Of a stretch of DNA of 64,000 nucleotides, positions 27,901 to 36,570 are shown in pieces. The stretch is from Portibacter marinus (GTDB lineage: Bacteria > Bacteroidota > Bacteroidia > Chitinophagales > Saprospiraceae): contig NZ_JAJNKB010000012.1 of assembly GCF_021533195.1 (NCBI RefSeq), positions 1 to 64,000 on the forward strand. The letters are read 5' to 3'. The notes beneath the pieces are model-generated. The model was given only the letters and a program-made list of their open reading frames with translations, searched no databases and was not told the origin of the DNA. How positions within the stretch are numbered: the first letter of the stretch is position 1; every line of letters begins with the position of its first letter. A program made the translations under genes and the position numbers.

Positions 27901-28170
27901 GACATAGATGTCAAAATCTCCATATCTATCAGATGCGAAAGCAATCTTTGATCCATCATTTGACCAAACAGGCATATAGTCATGTGCTTCGTGCAAAGTC
28001 ATAGGAAGGGCCATACCACCTTCAGCGGACACTTTGTAAATGTCACCCTGGTAAGTAAAAAGTATCTCACTGCCATCTGGAGAGATCGCAGTATATCTTA
28101 ACCAGAGTGGTTCATTTGCCCACGAAGCCAAAGTCAAAAGAACAAACAAGAGGGTCAGTGTTTTTTTCAT
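24922..28170 (-). CDS. Tricorn-like S41 serine protease with PD40 propeller (paralogue 1)
   Basis: 1082 residues with a signal peptide (ends ASWA). Residues about 25-545 are WD40/PD40 propeller repeats ('FTYQGDIYKVSAEGG', 'SPDGSKIYYLSEESG', 'SPDGKEVAYLEER'). A Glu/Lys-rich low-complexity segment (about 550-600) separates them from a second propeller part, then a PDZ domain (about 810-880) and the S41 catalytic domain. The tricorn-type site is kept: H768 in ASHTG, and S985-D986 in NYSDAHM. Probably a periplasmic peptidase that trims peptides fed through the propeller. A full-length paralogue sits at 47828-51082. Transcribed alone; the 200-base gap to the divergent gene at 28371 holds the promoter. 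Confidence 0.85.
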   Translation of the reverse strand: MKKTLTLLFVLLTLASWANEPLWLRYTAISPDGSEILFTYQGDIYKVSAEGGMALPMTLHEAHDYMPVWSNDGSKIAFASDRYGDFDIYVMSSQGGKAERLTYHSSGDFPSDFTPDDTKVIFTSSRLDDHKNQQYPSGVLSELYSVPVNGGRVLQVLTTPAENAVYSADGSKIAFHDRKGYEDAFRKHHISSVTRDVWVYDTKTGDYEIMTTWEGEDRNPLFSPDGSKIYYLSEESGSYNIHAKSMTDPASPSIQLSTFDKHPVRYLSISDTGMMCFSFNGEVYTMTDGGQPAKVNIELNADNRYNSEEILPIKGNISEMDIAPNGKEMVFISRGEVFVSSIKEGTSKRITNTPEQERSVSFSPDGRSILYASERNGSWNLYQTSIARDEEKYFFSSTLLDEEVILESPYETFQPAYSPDGKEVAYLEERVILKVIDLDSKSVREVMGAQHNYSYSDGDQHYDWSPDGKWFLVDFNQPQQWISQVGLVKADGSGEIINLSKSGYSNSRAKWMMKGEMVSWFSDRDGMKNDASWGGELDVYGMFFNQKAYDEFVLTEEEYEILKEEEKEEEKEKKKEDETDADKTTDSTKDTLKEIKINLDGIDDRKVRLTRHSSRMSDAYVTDDGKYLFYFARFEKGYDLWKTDLRTKETKLAAKVNSESGGTIVPGKKGKKLYILASNKVMEYEIDSDKNKNISTGGEMVLKKAEEREYLFDHVWRQVDKKFYLKDLHEVEWTFYRDEYARFLPHINNNYDFAEMLSEMLGELNASHTGARYRPNESTDDQTACLGLFYDQEYMGEGLKITEVMDKSPVQKEGSKIKSGVIITAIDGETITPEVNHYRLLNRKLKQNVLLSLKDPSTGETWDEVVKPISTGEESQLRYERWVENCAKIVEELSDGKVGYVHVRGMNDQSYRTVYEKVLGENAGKESLIVDTRFNGGGWLHDDLATFLNGQKYITFMPRGQNLGSEPQFKWTKPSIVVMGESNYSDAHMFPYTYRALGIGKLVGMPVPGTGTAVWWERLQNGMVFGIPQVGMVDTDGDYLENKQLEPDIKVANDPEKVIKGEDQQLAAAVEALLKEVRMIKP

Positions 28171-28370
28171 ATTCAGATTTTTAAATTTTTTAGGATTTGC
28201 CTTAAATATCTATAATTGGAAGGATACTTTAAAATAATTGGTGGTTTTGTATTCTGCCATTCAGGATTATTGGCTTTTTTACTCCAAGTGGACTTGCAAA
28301 ATGTGAACGTAGATCTATGATATCTCATCACAAACATCAACCCTTTCCACCAATTCATTGTTAATAGACT

Positions 28371-28916
28371 ATGGAAAAAAACGCATCTGACCTGCAGGAA
28401 TTTTTCGAGAAAGCCAAAGCAGAATTATTTAGAGCCAACCAGGACAAAAGACATCCTTTTGGTTCATTGGTATTGGCAACGCTGGGAAGCTATCCTGAGC
28501 AGAGAACAGTGGTCAAACGCAAGACACTCAATGATCTAAGCACCTTAATTTATACAGATGAACGGTCTGGTAAAATGGATCAAATTCAATCAAACGCGAA
28601 GTGTTCACTCTCGTTCTACCATTCCAAAAAGAAAATTCAGGTCAAAATTTTAGGTCAATGTCAGACCATTACCCAAGGCCAGTTATATGAAGAACATCGA
28701 TCAATTGCACTCCAAAATAAGTCCGATTATAGCACTACTAAGCCACCCGGGACACCCATTGGTAAACCTGAATATGAAAGAGGCGCCGAGGCCTATTTTG
28801 TACTCCTTCAGGTCGTTCCGGAATTCATTGAGATTCTGCAACTAGATCGACCACACCATAAACGCGCACGTTTTTCTGCTGCCGAAGATTGGAAAGGTTC
28901 ATGGTTGGTTGCATAA
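28371..28916 (+). CDS. Pyridoxamine-5'-phosphate-oxidase-like flavin-binding protein
   Basis: 181 residues with a split-barrel FMN-binding fold of the PNPOx/Alr4036 type: 'FGSLVLATLGSYPEQRTVVK' near the start, 'DERSGKMDQIQSNAKCSLSF' in the middle, and a C-terminal 'FVLLQVVPEFIEILQLD' and 'RFS...DWKGSWLVA' ending as in PdxH relatives. Whether it oxidises pyridoxamine phosphate or another substrate is not clear, because the C-terminal PdxH signature is shortened. It is 22 bases before priA on the same strand, so both may share a transcript. Confidence 0.75.
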   Translation: MEKNASDLQEFFEKAKAELFRANQDKRHPFGSLVLATLGSYPEQRTVVKRKTLNDLSTLIYTDERSGKMDQIQSNAKCSLSFYHSKKKIQVKILGQCQTITQGQLYEEHRSIALQNKSDYSTTKPPGTPIGKPEYERGAEAYFVLLQVVPEFIEILQLDRPHHKRARFSAAEDWKGSWLVA

Positions 28917-28938
28917 TATTGCTTTTCTTTACAAGTTC

Positions 28939-31392
28939 ATGAGTTCGCAGACCCTGTATATCGATGTAATTTTGCCATTGGCATTGCCTAAACAATATAC
29001 CTATACTGTCCCAACAGAACTGGCATCTGAAGTAGGCTTTGGAAAAAGGGTGGAAGTGTCTCTAAAGTCAAAGCGATATTCTGGCCTGGTAGTCAATCAA
29101 AGAAGAGGTCTTCAATTGGGATATAAAACCAAGGATATACTAGGAGTCATTGATGAGCTGCCCATTATTTCTGATATTCAGTTTAGACTATGGAAATGGA
29201 TTGCTGATTATTACTGCTGTACCGTTGGAGAGGTAATGTTGGTCGCATTGCCTTCAGGTCTAAAGTTGACCAGTGAAACCAAATTGGTATTGAAAAAAGG
29301 GGTAGATGTTTATGAAAAGGATTTGAACGACGACGAATTCCTGGTTTCGGAAGCCATTGACATACAGAATGAACTGACCATAGAGCAAATTCGAGGTATT
29401 CTGGGCAAAAAAACAGTTTATCCTGTCATCAAGTCTTTGATGGAAAAGGGCGTAGCGTTTATCAAAGAAGAGCTGCAGCACAAGTACAAACCCAAGACCA
29501 TCAAAGTGTTGAATCTTTCACCGCAACTCGAAAAAGATGAAGCGTTACTAAGTGAGACTTTCGATCAGATTCAACGGTCGGATCACCAGACGAAGGCCTT
29601 ATTGGCTTACATACAATTGCGCAGACAGTCGAAATGGGTGCCCCAGACTGCAATTTATCACCTTTCAGGTGTGACGAGCGCCGTGATTAATGCTTTGATT
29701 AAAAAAGAAATTTTTATCCAGGAAGAACGTGAGATCAGCAGATTGGATAGTGGATTGGTCGAAGTAGAAGATAAACACCAGCTGACCTCCTTACAGGAAA
29801 ATGCACTTCAATTGATCCGATCAGAATTTGTGGAGAAGGATGTTGTTTTGTTACATGGTGTGACAGGCAGTGGTAAGACCAACATTTACATTGAATTGAT
29901 CGAAAAAGAATTAGAAGCTGGTGGACAGGTATTGTTTCTACTGCCAGAAATTGCACTGACCGCTCAGATTGTGGCTCGAATTAAGAAAGTTTTTGGTGAT
30001 GACGTGGGACTTTACCACTCCAAAATGTCAGACAATGAGCGTGTTGAACTTTGGAAAGCCTCCATGTATCAGAAGAAGGTGATTGTCTCTGCCAGATCAG
30101 GGATTTTTCTGCCATTCCAACATTTAAGCCTCATCATCGTGGATGAAGAGCATGATCCTTCGTACAAGCAGAATGACCCGGCTCCCAGATATCATGGCCG
30201 TGATGTCGCTATTTATCACGCTTCTACTACCGGAGCCAAGGTATTGTTGGGCTCTGCAACGCCATCATTTGAAAGTTACTCCAACTGTAAGATGGAAAAG
30301 TATGGCTTGGTCAAATTGAGTGACCGGTACAACAAGGTAGAAATGCCGGAATTGGAATTGGTGGATTTGAAATACATGTACAAAACCAATCGCATGAAGG
30401 GAATTTTCTCCCTTCACCTCCTGGAGCAGATTGAAGCTACATTAGCCCGAAAGGAGCAAGTGCTGATATTTCAGAATAGACGCGGATATGCCCCTACGGT
30501 CAACTGTGATTTATGTGGTTGGACCACAGAGTGCGTCAATTGTGATGTGACCTTGACCTTGCACAAATACCTGGAAGAGTTGCGGTGTCATTATTGTGGC
30601 TACAAGATTAAAATGCCTCCATCCTGCCCTGCATGTGGCAATCCGAATTTAAATAAGAAAGGCCATGGTACAGAGAAAATAGAGTTAGAACTGAAGGAGT
30701 TGCTTCCCGAAGCAGGCATTAAACGTATGGATTATGATACAGCAAAGACCAGACGCCAACAAGAGCACCTCATCAGTGATTTTGAAGAGCGAAAATTTGA
30801 CATTTTGATCGGAACACAGATGATTACCAAAGGGCTTGATTTTGAAAATCTTAAACTGGTAGGCGTGGTCAATGCAGACGCTAGTATCCATTTTCCGGAC
30901 TTTCGGGCACATGAGAGGGCCTACCAAATGTTGACTCAGGTGAGTGGCAGAGCGGGAAGAAAAGGCAGTCAGGGGAAGGTCATTCTTCAAACTTTTATGC
31001 CTGAACACCAGGTGCTTAGAGATGTGGTGATGGACAACTATGATAGCTTTTATGCCAGAGAAATCCAGGAGCGAGACAAATATTTGTATCCTCCCTTTTA
31101 CCGAACGATCAATATTACTTTGCGTCATAAAAAATTCAATATTGTCGAGGAAGCTTCCAGGATTATGGCTGCGAACCTGACCAAGCATATTGGATCGAGG
31201 TTAATGGGACCTGCTCAACCTTCAGTGGCCAGGGTCAGAGGTATGTACATCATGCATATTTTTATTAAAATGGAGAAAAACCCTAAAGTGATCAGATGGA
31301 TTAAAGACCTGGTTTTAGCTGAGAAGAATTTATTTCAAGAAACGCGTGGATTTCAGTCAGTGAGAATAAAAATTGATGTAGATCCTTATTAA
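28939..31392 (+). CDS. priA: Primosomal protein N' (replication restart helicase PriA)
   Basis: 817 residues from ATG 28939; an ATG at 28909 overlaps the previous gene and adds ten residues that are not family-like. An N-terminal DNA-binding domain (about 1-100, 'IDVILPLALPKQYTYTVP') is followed by the superfamily 2 helicase core: Walker A GVTGSGKT at 307-314, DEEH, then the eight-Cys zinc region 'CDLCGWTTECVNC' ... 'CHYCG' ... 'CPACG'. The C-terminal helicase part has 'GTQMITKGLDF' and 'QVSGRAGRKGSQGKVILQT'. PriA reloads the replicative helicase at collapsed forks. Intact, usual length. Followed 9 bases later by the DUF6787 gene. Confidence 0.95.
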   Translation: MSSQTLYIDVILPLALPKQYTYTVPTELASEVGFGKRVEVSLKSKRYSGLVVNQRRGLQLGYKTKDILGVIDELPIISDIQFRLWKWIADYYCCTVGEVMLVALPSGLKLTSETKLVLKKGVDVYEKDLNDDEFLVSEAIDIQNELTIEQIRGILGKKTVYPVIKSLMEKGVAFIKEELQHKYKPKTIKVLNLSPQLEKDEALLSETFDQIQRSDHQTKALLAYIQLRRQSKWVPQTAIYHLSGVTSAVINALIKKEIFIQEEREISRLDSGLVEVEDKHQLTSLQENALQLIRSEFVEKDVVLLHGVTGSGKTNIYIELIEKELEAGGQVLFLLPEIALTAQIVARIKKVFGDDVGLYHSKMSDNERVELWKASMYQKKVIVSARSGIFLPFQHLSLIIVDEEHDPSYKQNDPAPRYHGRDVAIYHASTTGAKVLLGSATPSFESYSNCKMEKYGLVKLSDRYNKVEMPELELVDLKYMYKTNRMKGIFSLHLLEQIEATLARKEQVLIFQNRRGYAPTVNCDLCGWTTECVNCDVTLTLHKYLEELRCHYCGYKIKMPPSCPACGNPNLNKKGHGTEKIELELKELLPEAGIKRMDYDTAKTRRQQEHLISDFEERKFDILIGTQMITKGLDFENLKLVGVVNADASIHFPDFRAHERAYQMLTQVSGRAGRKGSQGKVILQTFMPEHQVLRDVVMDNYDSFYAREIQERDKYLYPPFYRTINITLRHKKFNIVEEASRIMAANLTKHIGSRLMGPAQPSVARVRGMYIMHIFIKMEKNPKVIRWIKDLVLAEKNLFQETRGFQSVRIKIDVDPY

Positions 31393-31401
31393 TTTTAAGC
31401 G

Positions 31402-31716
31402 ATGGATAGCGAGAAAAAAAGCTGGGTCTCCAGATTAGAAAAAAGATGGGGAGTCACGAGAGCCCAGGTTTTTATTATTTTATTGGTTTTTGCCTGCACA
31501 GGCTTCACTGTAATGTTTTTAAAGCGTCCTATCGTCGGATTTTTCACGGAAGATGGTGAAAGAAATCTGCTTTTTTCAGTGATTTACTACATCTTGATTC
31601 TGCCTGTTTACAATCTCATATTATTGATCTATGGCTTTATTTTTGGCCAATTTCAATTTTTCTGGGAGTTCGAAAGGCGGTTTTTCAGAAGGATTATTGG
31701 AAAGAAAACGGAGTGA
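31402..31716 (+). CDS. DUF6787 family two-helix membrane protein
   Basis: 104 residues. The basic N-terminus 'LEKRWGVTRAQVFIILLVFA' leads into the first transmembrane helix (about 21-42), followed by a short loop and a second helix (about 58-82), then 'FGQFQFFWEFERRFFRRI'. This small protein is conserved in Bacteroidota, and its function is not known. It follows priA by 9 bases. A weak inverted repeat (ggagtt 31743-31748, aactcc 31758-31763) lies in the convergent gap after it. Confidence 0.75.
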   Translation: MDSEKKSWVSRLEKRWGVTRAQVFIILLVFACTGFTVMFLKRPIVGFFTEDGERNLLFSVIYYILILPVYNLILLIYGFIFGQFQFFWEFERRFFRRIIGKKTE

Positions 31717-31832
31717 TCCTAATATACAAGAGTAACGGTATCGGAGTTTATTTCTTTAACTCCAGAGTGAAATAGATTTGGATTGATGGGGATGAGTTGA
31801 CCGGAAATAATGAGGTCATAAGATACTTGTTC

Positions 31833-32252
31833 TTAGTTGATATTGAAGTTGTACTTTGCATCAATCTCTTCTATGGCAATAGTAATGCTATTACCATTGA
31901 TAGTAGTACTTGCATTTAATGTTTTTTCAAAGGGCTTTAGGGGCGTCACTACGTATGAAATTATTTTAGCATTCCGGTAGTTAGGTCGGCCTTCAGGGTC
32001 CAATTTGGAGTATTTCGTCAAATTGTCAACGTTTATGTTAAGCTTAAGATTACTTAGATCTTCATACCATCTCATTTTCTCGGTACTGCTGGAAACAATA
32101 CGCAGCTTTAATGGAAATGTCTCACCTAAAGATATACTTTCATCATCAATTATAATTCTGGCCGTGATTCTATTGAAATGATCACAAGCTGGAATTTTCA
32201 GTACCAAAAAAGTTACCACCAAGAGGAAAAGAGCGAAAAAAAGGTACCTCAT
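31833..32252 (-). CDS. Small predicted lipoprotein or membrane-anchored protein, unknown
   Basis: 139 residues. The N-terminus is one hydrophobic segment ending in IPAC (Cys23), acceptable as a lipobox. The rest is a single all-beta domain of about 115 residues ('ARIIIDDESISLGETFPLKL', 'YVVTPLKPFEKTLNAST', 'NGNSITIAIEEID'), reminiscent of an immunoglobulin-like fold. I do not recognise the family. Nine bases after the sugar dehydrogenase stop on the same strand order (dehydrogenase is upstream), so it may be co-transcribed with it. Confidence 0.55.
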   Translation of the reverse strand: MRYLFFALFLLVVTFLVLKIPACDHFNRITARIIIDDESISLGETFPLKLRIVSSSTEKMRWYEDLSNLKLNINVDNLTKYSKLDPEGRPNYRNAKIISYVVTPLKPFEKTLNASTTINGNSITIAIEEIDAKYNFNIN

Positions 32253-32260
32253 TTTTTTAA

Positions 32261-33886
32261 TTAAAATACGATCAACTTCTTCGCTTCTACCTCATCTCCT
32301 TGTTGTAAGCGCAAATAATATACACCACTGGTTAATCCGCCAATGTCAATTAAATTTTCTCCAGCTTTAAAATTGATATCCTGAATGATGGTCCGGCCAT
32401 CTGAAGTCAATATCCTTCCAGTGAAGTTGGAGGTCTCTACGGAAACATGGACATATAAGACTTGACTTGCGGGATTTGGAAAAATCGTAATCTGTTTTGC
32501 GAAGCTTTCAACAGTAGCTACAGAAGGGGCATAAGTGAATTTGAGAATCATTCCTGGATGGCTTAGATTGTTCACTTGACCAAGGTCATTTTGAGTGGAT
32601 AATCTGCCTGTCTCATCAGTAATGACATAAAAGGAATTTCCATCCGGATCCACGACCACATCACGATACCGATTGTGACTATAAAAGTGTTGAGTAGTAT
32701 CTCCGATCATCTCGGTTCCATCCTCACTGAGTTGGAGTCTATAAATTCTGCCTCTCTTCAGGCTGGTGACCAGTAGTGAATTCTTCCATCCTGGTATGGC
32801 GTCGCTTTCATAAATGCCGATGCTTGAAGGTGCAACATTGGGTCTACACACCCATGAATTTGTACAATCAGGATTATTGAAGTCATAGCTGTCTGTTACG
32901 GCAAACATTGAAAGTAAGGGCTCTTTAAAATTCTGTGCTGTAAATTCACTTTCTTCCTGAAAAGTAGCGTCTTCAGGACAAAACGATTTGTCATATCCTA
33001 TGTTTTCGCAATTGGCCGAGGAAGACCAATTACAGTAATCGTAAGCACTGTCATCGTTTTGATAGCCTGCCACATTGGGCCAGCCATAATTTTGACCACC
33101 CTCGATCAAATTGACTTCATCATCGGTATCAGGCCCATGCTCGTCAGAGTACAAGATACCATTGGAACCAAAAACAATGCCCTGTGGATTTCTGTGTCCA
33201 TAACTATAAATGTGACTTCTGACACCATTTAAAACTGGGTTACCTTCGGGTATCGACCCATCGAGGTTTAGCCTTAATATTTTTCCCGGATAATTGGTCC
33301 AATCCCTTGCATCTATTTCTTCTTGAGTCGGTAAAACCTGGGATAAAACAGGATCGCAATAGTTTCTATTCTGATTGGCGCCCTGATCGCCAATCGTATA
33401 ATATAACTTATCGTCCGGACCATAAACCAGTCTGCCACTGTTATGATCATTGCTCGCGGGCATTTGGTCTAGAATGACAATGGGATCTGTCAGACTTCCA
33501 TCATCACCTTCCTTACTGTAAGTATAGCGCACTAATTTCTGACGGGCTTCATTATTCACAAGCTCCGTATATGATAAGTAAACATATGGCTCTGAACCTA
33601 GAATGTCTTTGTGTAGCGCCATTCCCAATAAGCCATCCTGCCTTGAATCCACGTATAGATCATCGATTAAAAGTAATTCATCCCGCGCTCCCGATTCCTT
33701 ATTTATCCTAACTACTTTTCCAGCTTGCCGCTCCGTTACCCACAAATGACCTTCTGGTCCATAATGCAAATCCCAGGGTGTATTCAGGAAGCCCCTGGTT
33801 CCAATTTCGGTCATGATAAATTGAGCTTGAAGTTGGACTTGGAAAAATCCAATTACTAAAAGGAGTAAAGTCAGAATTCTAGTCAT
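32261..33886 (-). CDS. T9SS-exported PQQ-type sugar dehydrogenase (glucose/sorbosone dehydrogenase family)
   Basis: 541 residues from the ATG at 33886, which gives a signal peptide ending LQAQ; the frame is open 24 bases further up. Residues about 25-420 are a six-bladed GDH/sorbosone dehydrogenase propeller with typical motifs 'NTPWDLHYGPEGHLWVTER', 'HNSGRLVYGPDDKLYYTIGD', 'GHRNPQGIVFG' and 'DEHGPDTDDEVN'. About 465-541 is a T9SS type A sorting domain ('ITIFPNPASQVLYVHV', ending KKLIVF). Family members oxidise sugars at the surface with PQQ and pass electrons to the respiratory chain. Substrate not known. No PQQ synthesis gene lies in the window. Confidence 0.85.
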   Translation of the reverse strand: MTRILTLLLLVIGFFQVQLQAQFIMTEIGTRGFLNTPWDLHYGPEGHLWVTERQAGKVVRINKESGARDELLLIDDLYVDSRQDGLLGMALHKDILGSEPYVYLSYTELVNNEARQKLVRYTYSKEGDDGSLTDPIVILDQMPASNDHNSGRLVYGPDDKLYYTIGDQGANQNRNYCDPVLSQVLPTQEEIDARDWTNYPGKILRLNLDGSIPEGNPVLNGVRSHIYSYGHRNPQGIVFGSNGILYSDEHGPDTDDEVNLIEGGQNYGWPNVAGYQNDDSAYDYCNWSSSANCENIGYDKSFCPEDATFQEESEFTAQNFKEPLLSMFAVTDSYDFNNPDCTNSWVCRPNVAPSSIGIYESDAIPGWKNSLLVTSLKRGRIYRLQLSEDGTEMIGDTTQHFYSHNRYRDVVVDPDGNSFYVITDETGRLSTQNDLGQVNNLSHPGMILKFTYAPSVATVESFAKQITIFPNPASQVLYVHVSVETSNFTGRILTSDGRTIIQDINFKAGENLIDIGGLTSGVYYLRLQQGDEVEAKKLIVF

Positions 33887-33957
33887 CTTTTCTTTTCTGT
33901 AAATGAACAAATACCATTCAATCTAATGAAGCAAAATTGTAAAACTGTAATGTAGTG

Positions 33958-34710
33958 TTATGCATTAATCTTATTGAGGTCGTAGATGACGTTTGAAAGG
34001 ATTAAACCTTGAGCTGGTGCAATTTCAAAGTACTTAGGATCATCTCGGAGATCTAAATAATCTACAAATTTGCTAATGGGAAGTCTTCCCTTTCCAACCT
34101 TGATGATGTTTCCCGCTATAAGGCGCATCATATGATGCAAAAATCGGTTACTGGTAATTTCGAGGACGTAGGTTTTCTGCTTTTTTTGTCTGGTTAGTTG
34201 GGCATTAGTGATATGACACATGGTGTTGTCAACCAGATCAGGTCTTTTGCAAAAGTTTCTGAATTCGTGTTTGCCAATGAGCTTTTGTACACATTCCTGC
34301 ATTTTTGAGTAGTCCAAAACCTCATAGACATAGGTGTATGGTGAAGTGGTAAATGGGCTTCTTTGATTGGTGAATTGGTATTGATAGGTTTTGTGTATGG
34401 TGTGTCTTTGTGCGTTAGCCAATTGATTAACTTTTTGATAATGAAGAACTGAGATATCATTGGGCAATCCCATATTTAGCATTGGAACGAAATCAACCTC
34501 TCCGGCTTCCAGATCCATATGAAAAAAGTATTGTCGGGCATGTACACCGGCATCCGTTCTGCTGCAGCCGTGAATTTTTACCTGTCTGTTCAGCAGTCTT
34601 TCAAAAGCTTCTTCAATGGTCTGTTGAACGGTCGGGACACTTTTTTGCCTTTGCCAACCCGAATATGCGGTGCCATCGAAAGCGATTTCAAAAAAGTAGC
34701 GATCTGACAT
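33958..34710 (-). CDS. truA: tRNA pseudouridine synthase A
   Basis: 250 residues from the ATG at 34710 (MSDRYFFEIAFDGTAYSGWQ), which is the normal TruA start; the open frame reaches 34749 but would then run into the PadR gene. The catalytic Asp is D53 in SRTDAGVHA. 'FLHHMMRLIAGNIIKVGKG' near residue 205 is the conserved C-terminal motif. TruA converts uridine 38-40 in the anticodon arm of many tRNAs. It starts 4 bases after the PadR gene's stop, on the same strand, so it could be read from the same transcript. Confidence 0.95.
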   Translation of the reverse strand: MSDRYFFEIAFDGTAYSGWQRQKSVPTVQQTIEEAFERLLNRQVKIHGCSRTDAGVHARQYFFHMDLEAGEVDFVPMLNMGLPNDISVLHYQKVNQLANAQRHTIHKTYQYQFTNQRSPFTTSPYTYVYEVLDYSKMQECVQKLIGKHEFRNFCKRPDLVDNTMCHITNAQLTRQKKQKTYVLEITSNRFLHHMMRLIAGNIIKVGKGRLPISKFVDYLDLRDDPKYFEIAPAQGLILSNVIYDLNKINA

Positions 34711-34714
34711 TGAG

Positions 34715-35059
34715 TTATTGATCAAGGCTGAGATTATGGGTAGGCCCAAAGAAAGATTGCATGATTCTTAAATACTGATTCATTTCTTCCAGAATACTGG
34801 CTGCCTGATGCTGTCCTTCTTCAGTAATTTTATAATACTTTCTATTTCTATTCCCCATGTTTTTAATATAAGATTCAATAACACCATCCGCCTCCATGCG
34901 ATGGAGCAGAGGATACAGAGAACCTTCTTTAACTTGAATCTCATTCTTTGTAAGGTTCTTGATGGCCTTGGTGATCTCATAGCCATACATGGCCTGATGT
35001 TCGGTGAGCAGTTTTAAGATGATCGGCTCCAGACTTCCTTTATAAATTTTTGAATTCAT
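34715..35059 (-). CDS. PadR family transcriptional regulator
   Basis: 114 residues. The winged-helix DNA-binding domain occupies about 8-85 with the PadR hallmarks 'EPIILKLLTEHQAMYGYEI', 'VKEGSLYPLLHRMEADGVI' and 'NRNRKYYKITEEG'. The C-terminal helix is short. Its start overlaps the stop of the upstream membrane protein gene by 4 bases (35056-35059). PadR plus a membrane protein of this kind is a frequent Bacteroidota pair; the regulator normally represses its own operon in response to membrane or antibiotic stress. Confidence 0.9.
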   Translation of the reverse strand: MNSKIYKGSLEPIILKLLTEHQAMYGYEITKAIKNLTKNEIQVKEGSLYPLLHRMEADGVIESYIKNMGNRNRKYYKITEEGQHQAASILEEMNQYLRIMQSFFGPTHNLSLDQ

Positions 35060-35748
35060 ATGTTCGTGCTTAGTTGCGGGTATTGAGATTTTAAATCATG
35101 AAGCAAACCCGAAGGGATCTTGAAGTAGAAAACATATAAAAGGAAAATGCAAATGGTGAAATAAGCTGACGTTAAAGAGACGGTCAATGGGGTTGCGACC
35201 AGCTCCTTTTGCTCACCAATGGCAAATATTGCATTTGGTAAAGACAAGAAGAAGATAACAAAAATTATTCCTGCATAGGTATGATAAGATTTAAGGAACA
35301 AATAAGTTTCCATCTGCACCTCTCTGACATAGTAGTTGTAGCACATGATGATGGCAAATAATGTAATGCAAAACGATATCGTCACCGGACGTAAATAAGT
35401 AAATCCTAAATAGGTTTGGGAACCGAAGAAAAGTATGAAAATTAATATCGTTGCTAAAAGTGCCGGTGGTCTGAGGGTATCCAGCACATTTTTCCAAATA
35501 TGCTTACGCCAAAACTTTTGCATCGCCTTTTCCTTCTCCTTTACTATTTGACTGAAACCTAAAGTTCCGAAGTTCTTATACACCTGATTAAGGGCCTGTT
35601 CAAAACTTACGGATTGATCCTCTTCCATTTTTTCTTCAATGGCTGACGCCAAATGGTCGATTAACTCCAATTGAACATCCTCATATTTCACATAATGATG
35701 ACGTAGAAACCTTTTCAGGTGCAGTATTTGCCATTTCGATAACTTCAT
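35056..35748 (-). CDS. Membrane protein partner of PadR
   Basis: 230 residues from the ATG at 35748 (MKLSKWQILHLKRFL); the frame extends 15 bases further. A soluble N-terminal helical part (about 1-85) with 'YEDVQLELIDHLASAIEEKM' and 'SFEQALNQVYKNFG' matches the HAAS-type domain found next to PadR regulators. Four to five transmembrane helices follow (about 98-118, 120-138, 150-172, 180-205). ATGA overlap with padR shows translational coupling. It may transmit a membrane signal to the regulator; this is inferred from gene order. Confidence 0.7.
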   Translation of the reverse strand: MKLSKWQILHLKRFLRHHYVKYEDVQLELIDHLASAIEEKMEEDQSVSFEQALNQVYKNFGTLGFSQIVKEKEKAMQKFWRKHIWKNVLDTLRPPALLATILIFILFFGSQTYLGFTYLRPVTISFCITLFAIIMCYNYYVREVQMETYLFLKSYHTYAGIIFVIFFLSLPNAIFAIGEQKELVATPLTVSLTSAYFTICIFLLYVFYFKIPSGLLHDLKSQYPQLSTNI

Positions 35749-35789
35749 GACCACAACATACATAGGATTCCTAAGTATTCAAAATTGAT

Positions 35790-36566
35790 TTACTGTTTTC
35801 TTTTGGACATTAACTCCATTACTTTTTGAGTAAGAATCTCCTTGCCGTTATTATTTTCAAAGTGATCAATAGTGGCAACATGGCCGTTAGAACGGTCTTC
35901 TTCCATCGTCTGTATCAATTTGGTGCGAAGATTTCTTTTCATACCACACCAGGTTTTGTAATCAAAAGATAAATACTCCTGCATCTTCATTTCTGCGATT
36001 TCCAAAACTTCTTCCTGGGATACGATCTCATCAACCAATCCCACCTTCTTGGCCTCCAATGGGCTCATTTGTTTGCCTGTCAACAAATACTGGTAAGCAT
36101 TTCTTGACCCAATCCAGAAACGATACAAATGAAATATCGATGGGGTGGCCATTATTCCTACCGGTAATTCGTTTAATCCGATCTGAAACCGATCATCGTC
36201 TGCCATCACTCTGAAATCTGAAGCAATGGCAAGGACACAACCGCCTGCAGGACTATGTCCATTGATGGCACTAACAATGGGGTAGGGAGCTTTGACCATA
36301 TTCATCACCAATTCGAAAAAGGACTCAAAGAATACTCGGGTCTCCTCGATTTCTTGAGCAATTAATTCTTTGATATCGAGGCCAACCGAAAATATATTTT
36401 CCTGTCCTGAAAGTATAACGCCTTTGGCTTCTCGCTCGGGAAAGGCTAGGATGTATTTGTTGAGACTCTGAATCAATTCAAGATTGAGGGCATTCCCCCT
36501 TCCGTTGTTGAATTGACAAATTTCGTAGTTCTCCTTTTGAGTAATGTTAAGCTTGCTATCATTCAT
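35790..36566 (-). CDS. Enoyl-CoA isomerase/hydratase family protein
   Basis: 258 residues from ATG 36566 (MNDSKLNIT), 4 bases after the stop of the fadH-like gene; longer starts would overlap it. Crotonase fold: oxyanion-hole segments 'NIFSVGLDIKELI' and 'GHSPAGGCVLAIASDFRVM', followed by 'IGLNELPVGIMATPSIFHLY'. The LNE-x-P/L-x-GI pattern resembles Delta3-Delta2-enoyl-CoA isomerases more than hydratases, which carry two catalytic Glu. Together with the adjoining 2,4-dienoyl-CoA reductase this gives the two auxiliary enzymes for beta-oxidation of unsaturated fatty acids. The isomerase reading is an inference. Confidence 0.8.
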   Translation of the reverse strand: MNDSKLNITQKENYEICQFNNGRGNALNLELIQSLNKYILAFPEREAKGVILSGQENIFSVGLDIKELIAQEIEETRVFFESFFELVMNMVKAPYPIVSAINGHSPAGGCVLAIASDFRVMADDDRFQIGLNELPVGIMATPSIFHLYRFWIGSRNAYQYLLTGKQMSPLEAKKVGLVDEIVSQEEVLEIAEMKMQEYLSFDYKTWCGMKRNLRTKLIQTMEEDRSNGHVATIDHFENNNGKEILTQKVMELMSKRKQ

Positions 36567-36570
36567 ATCA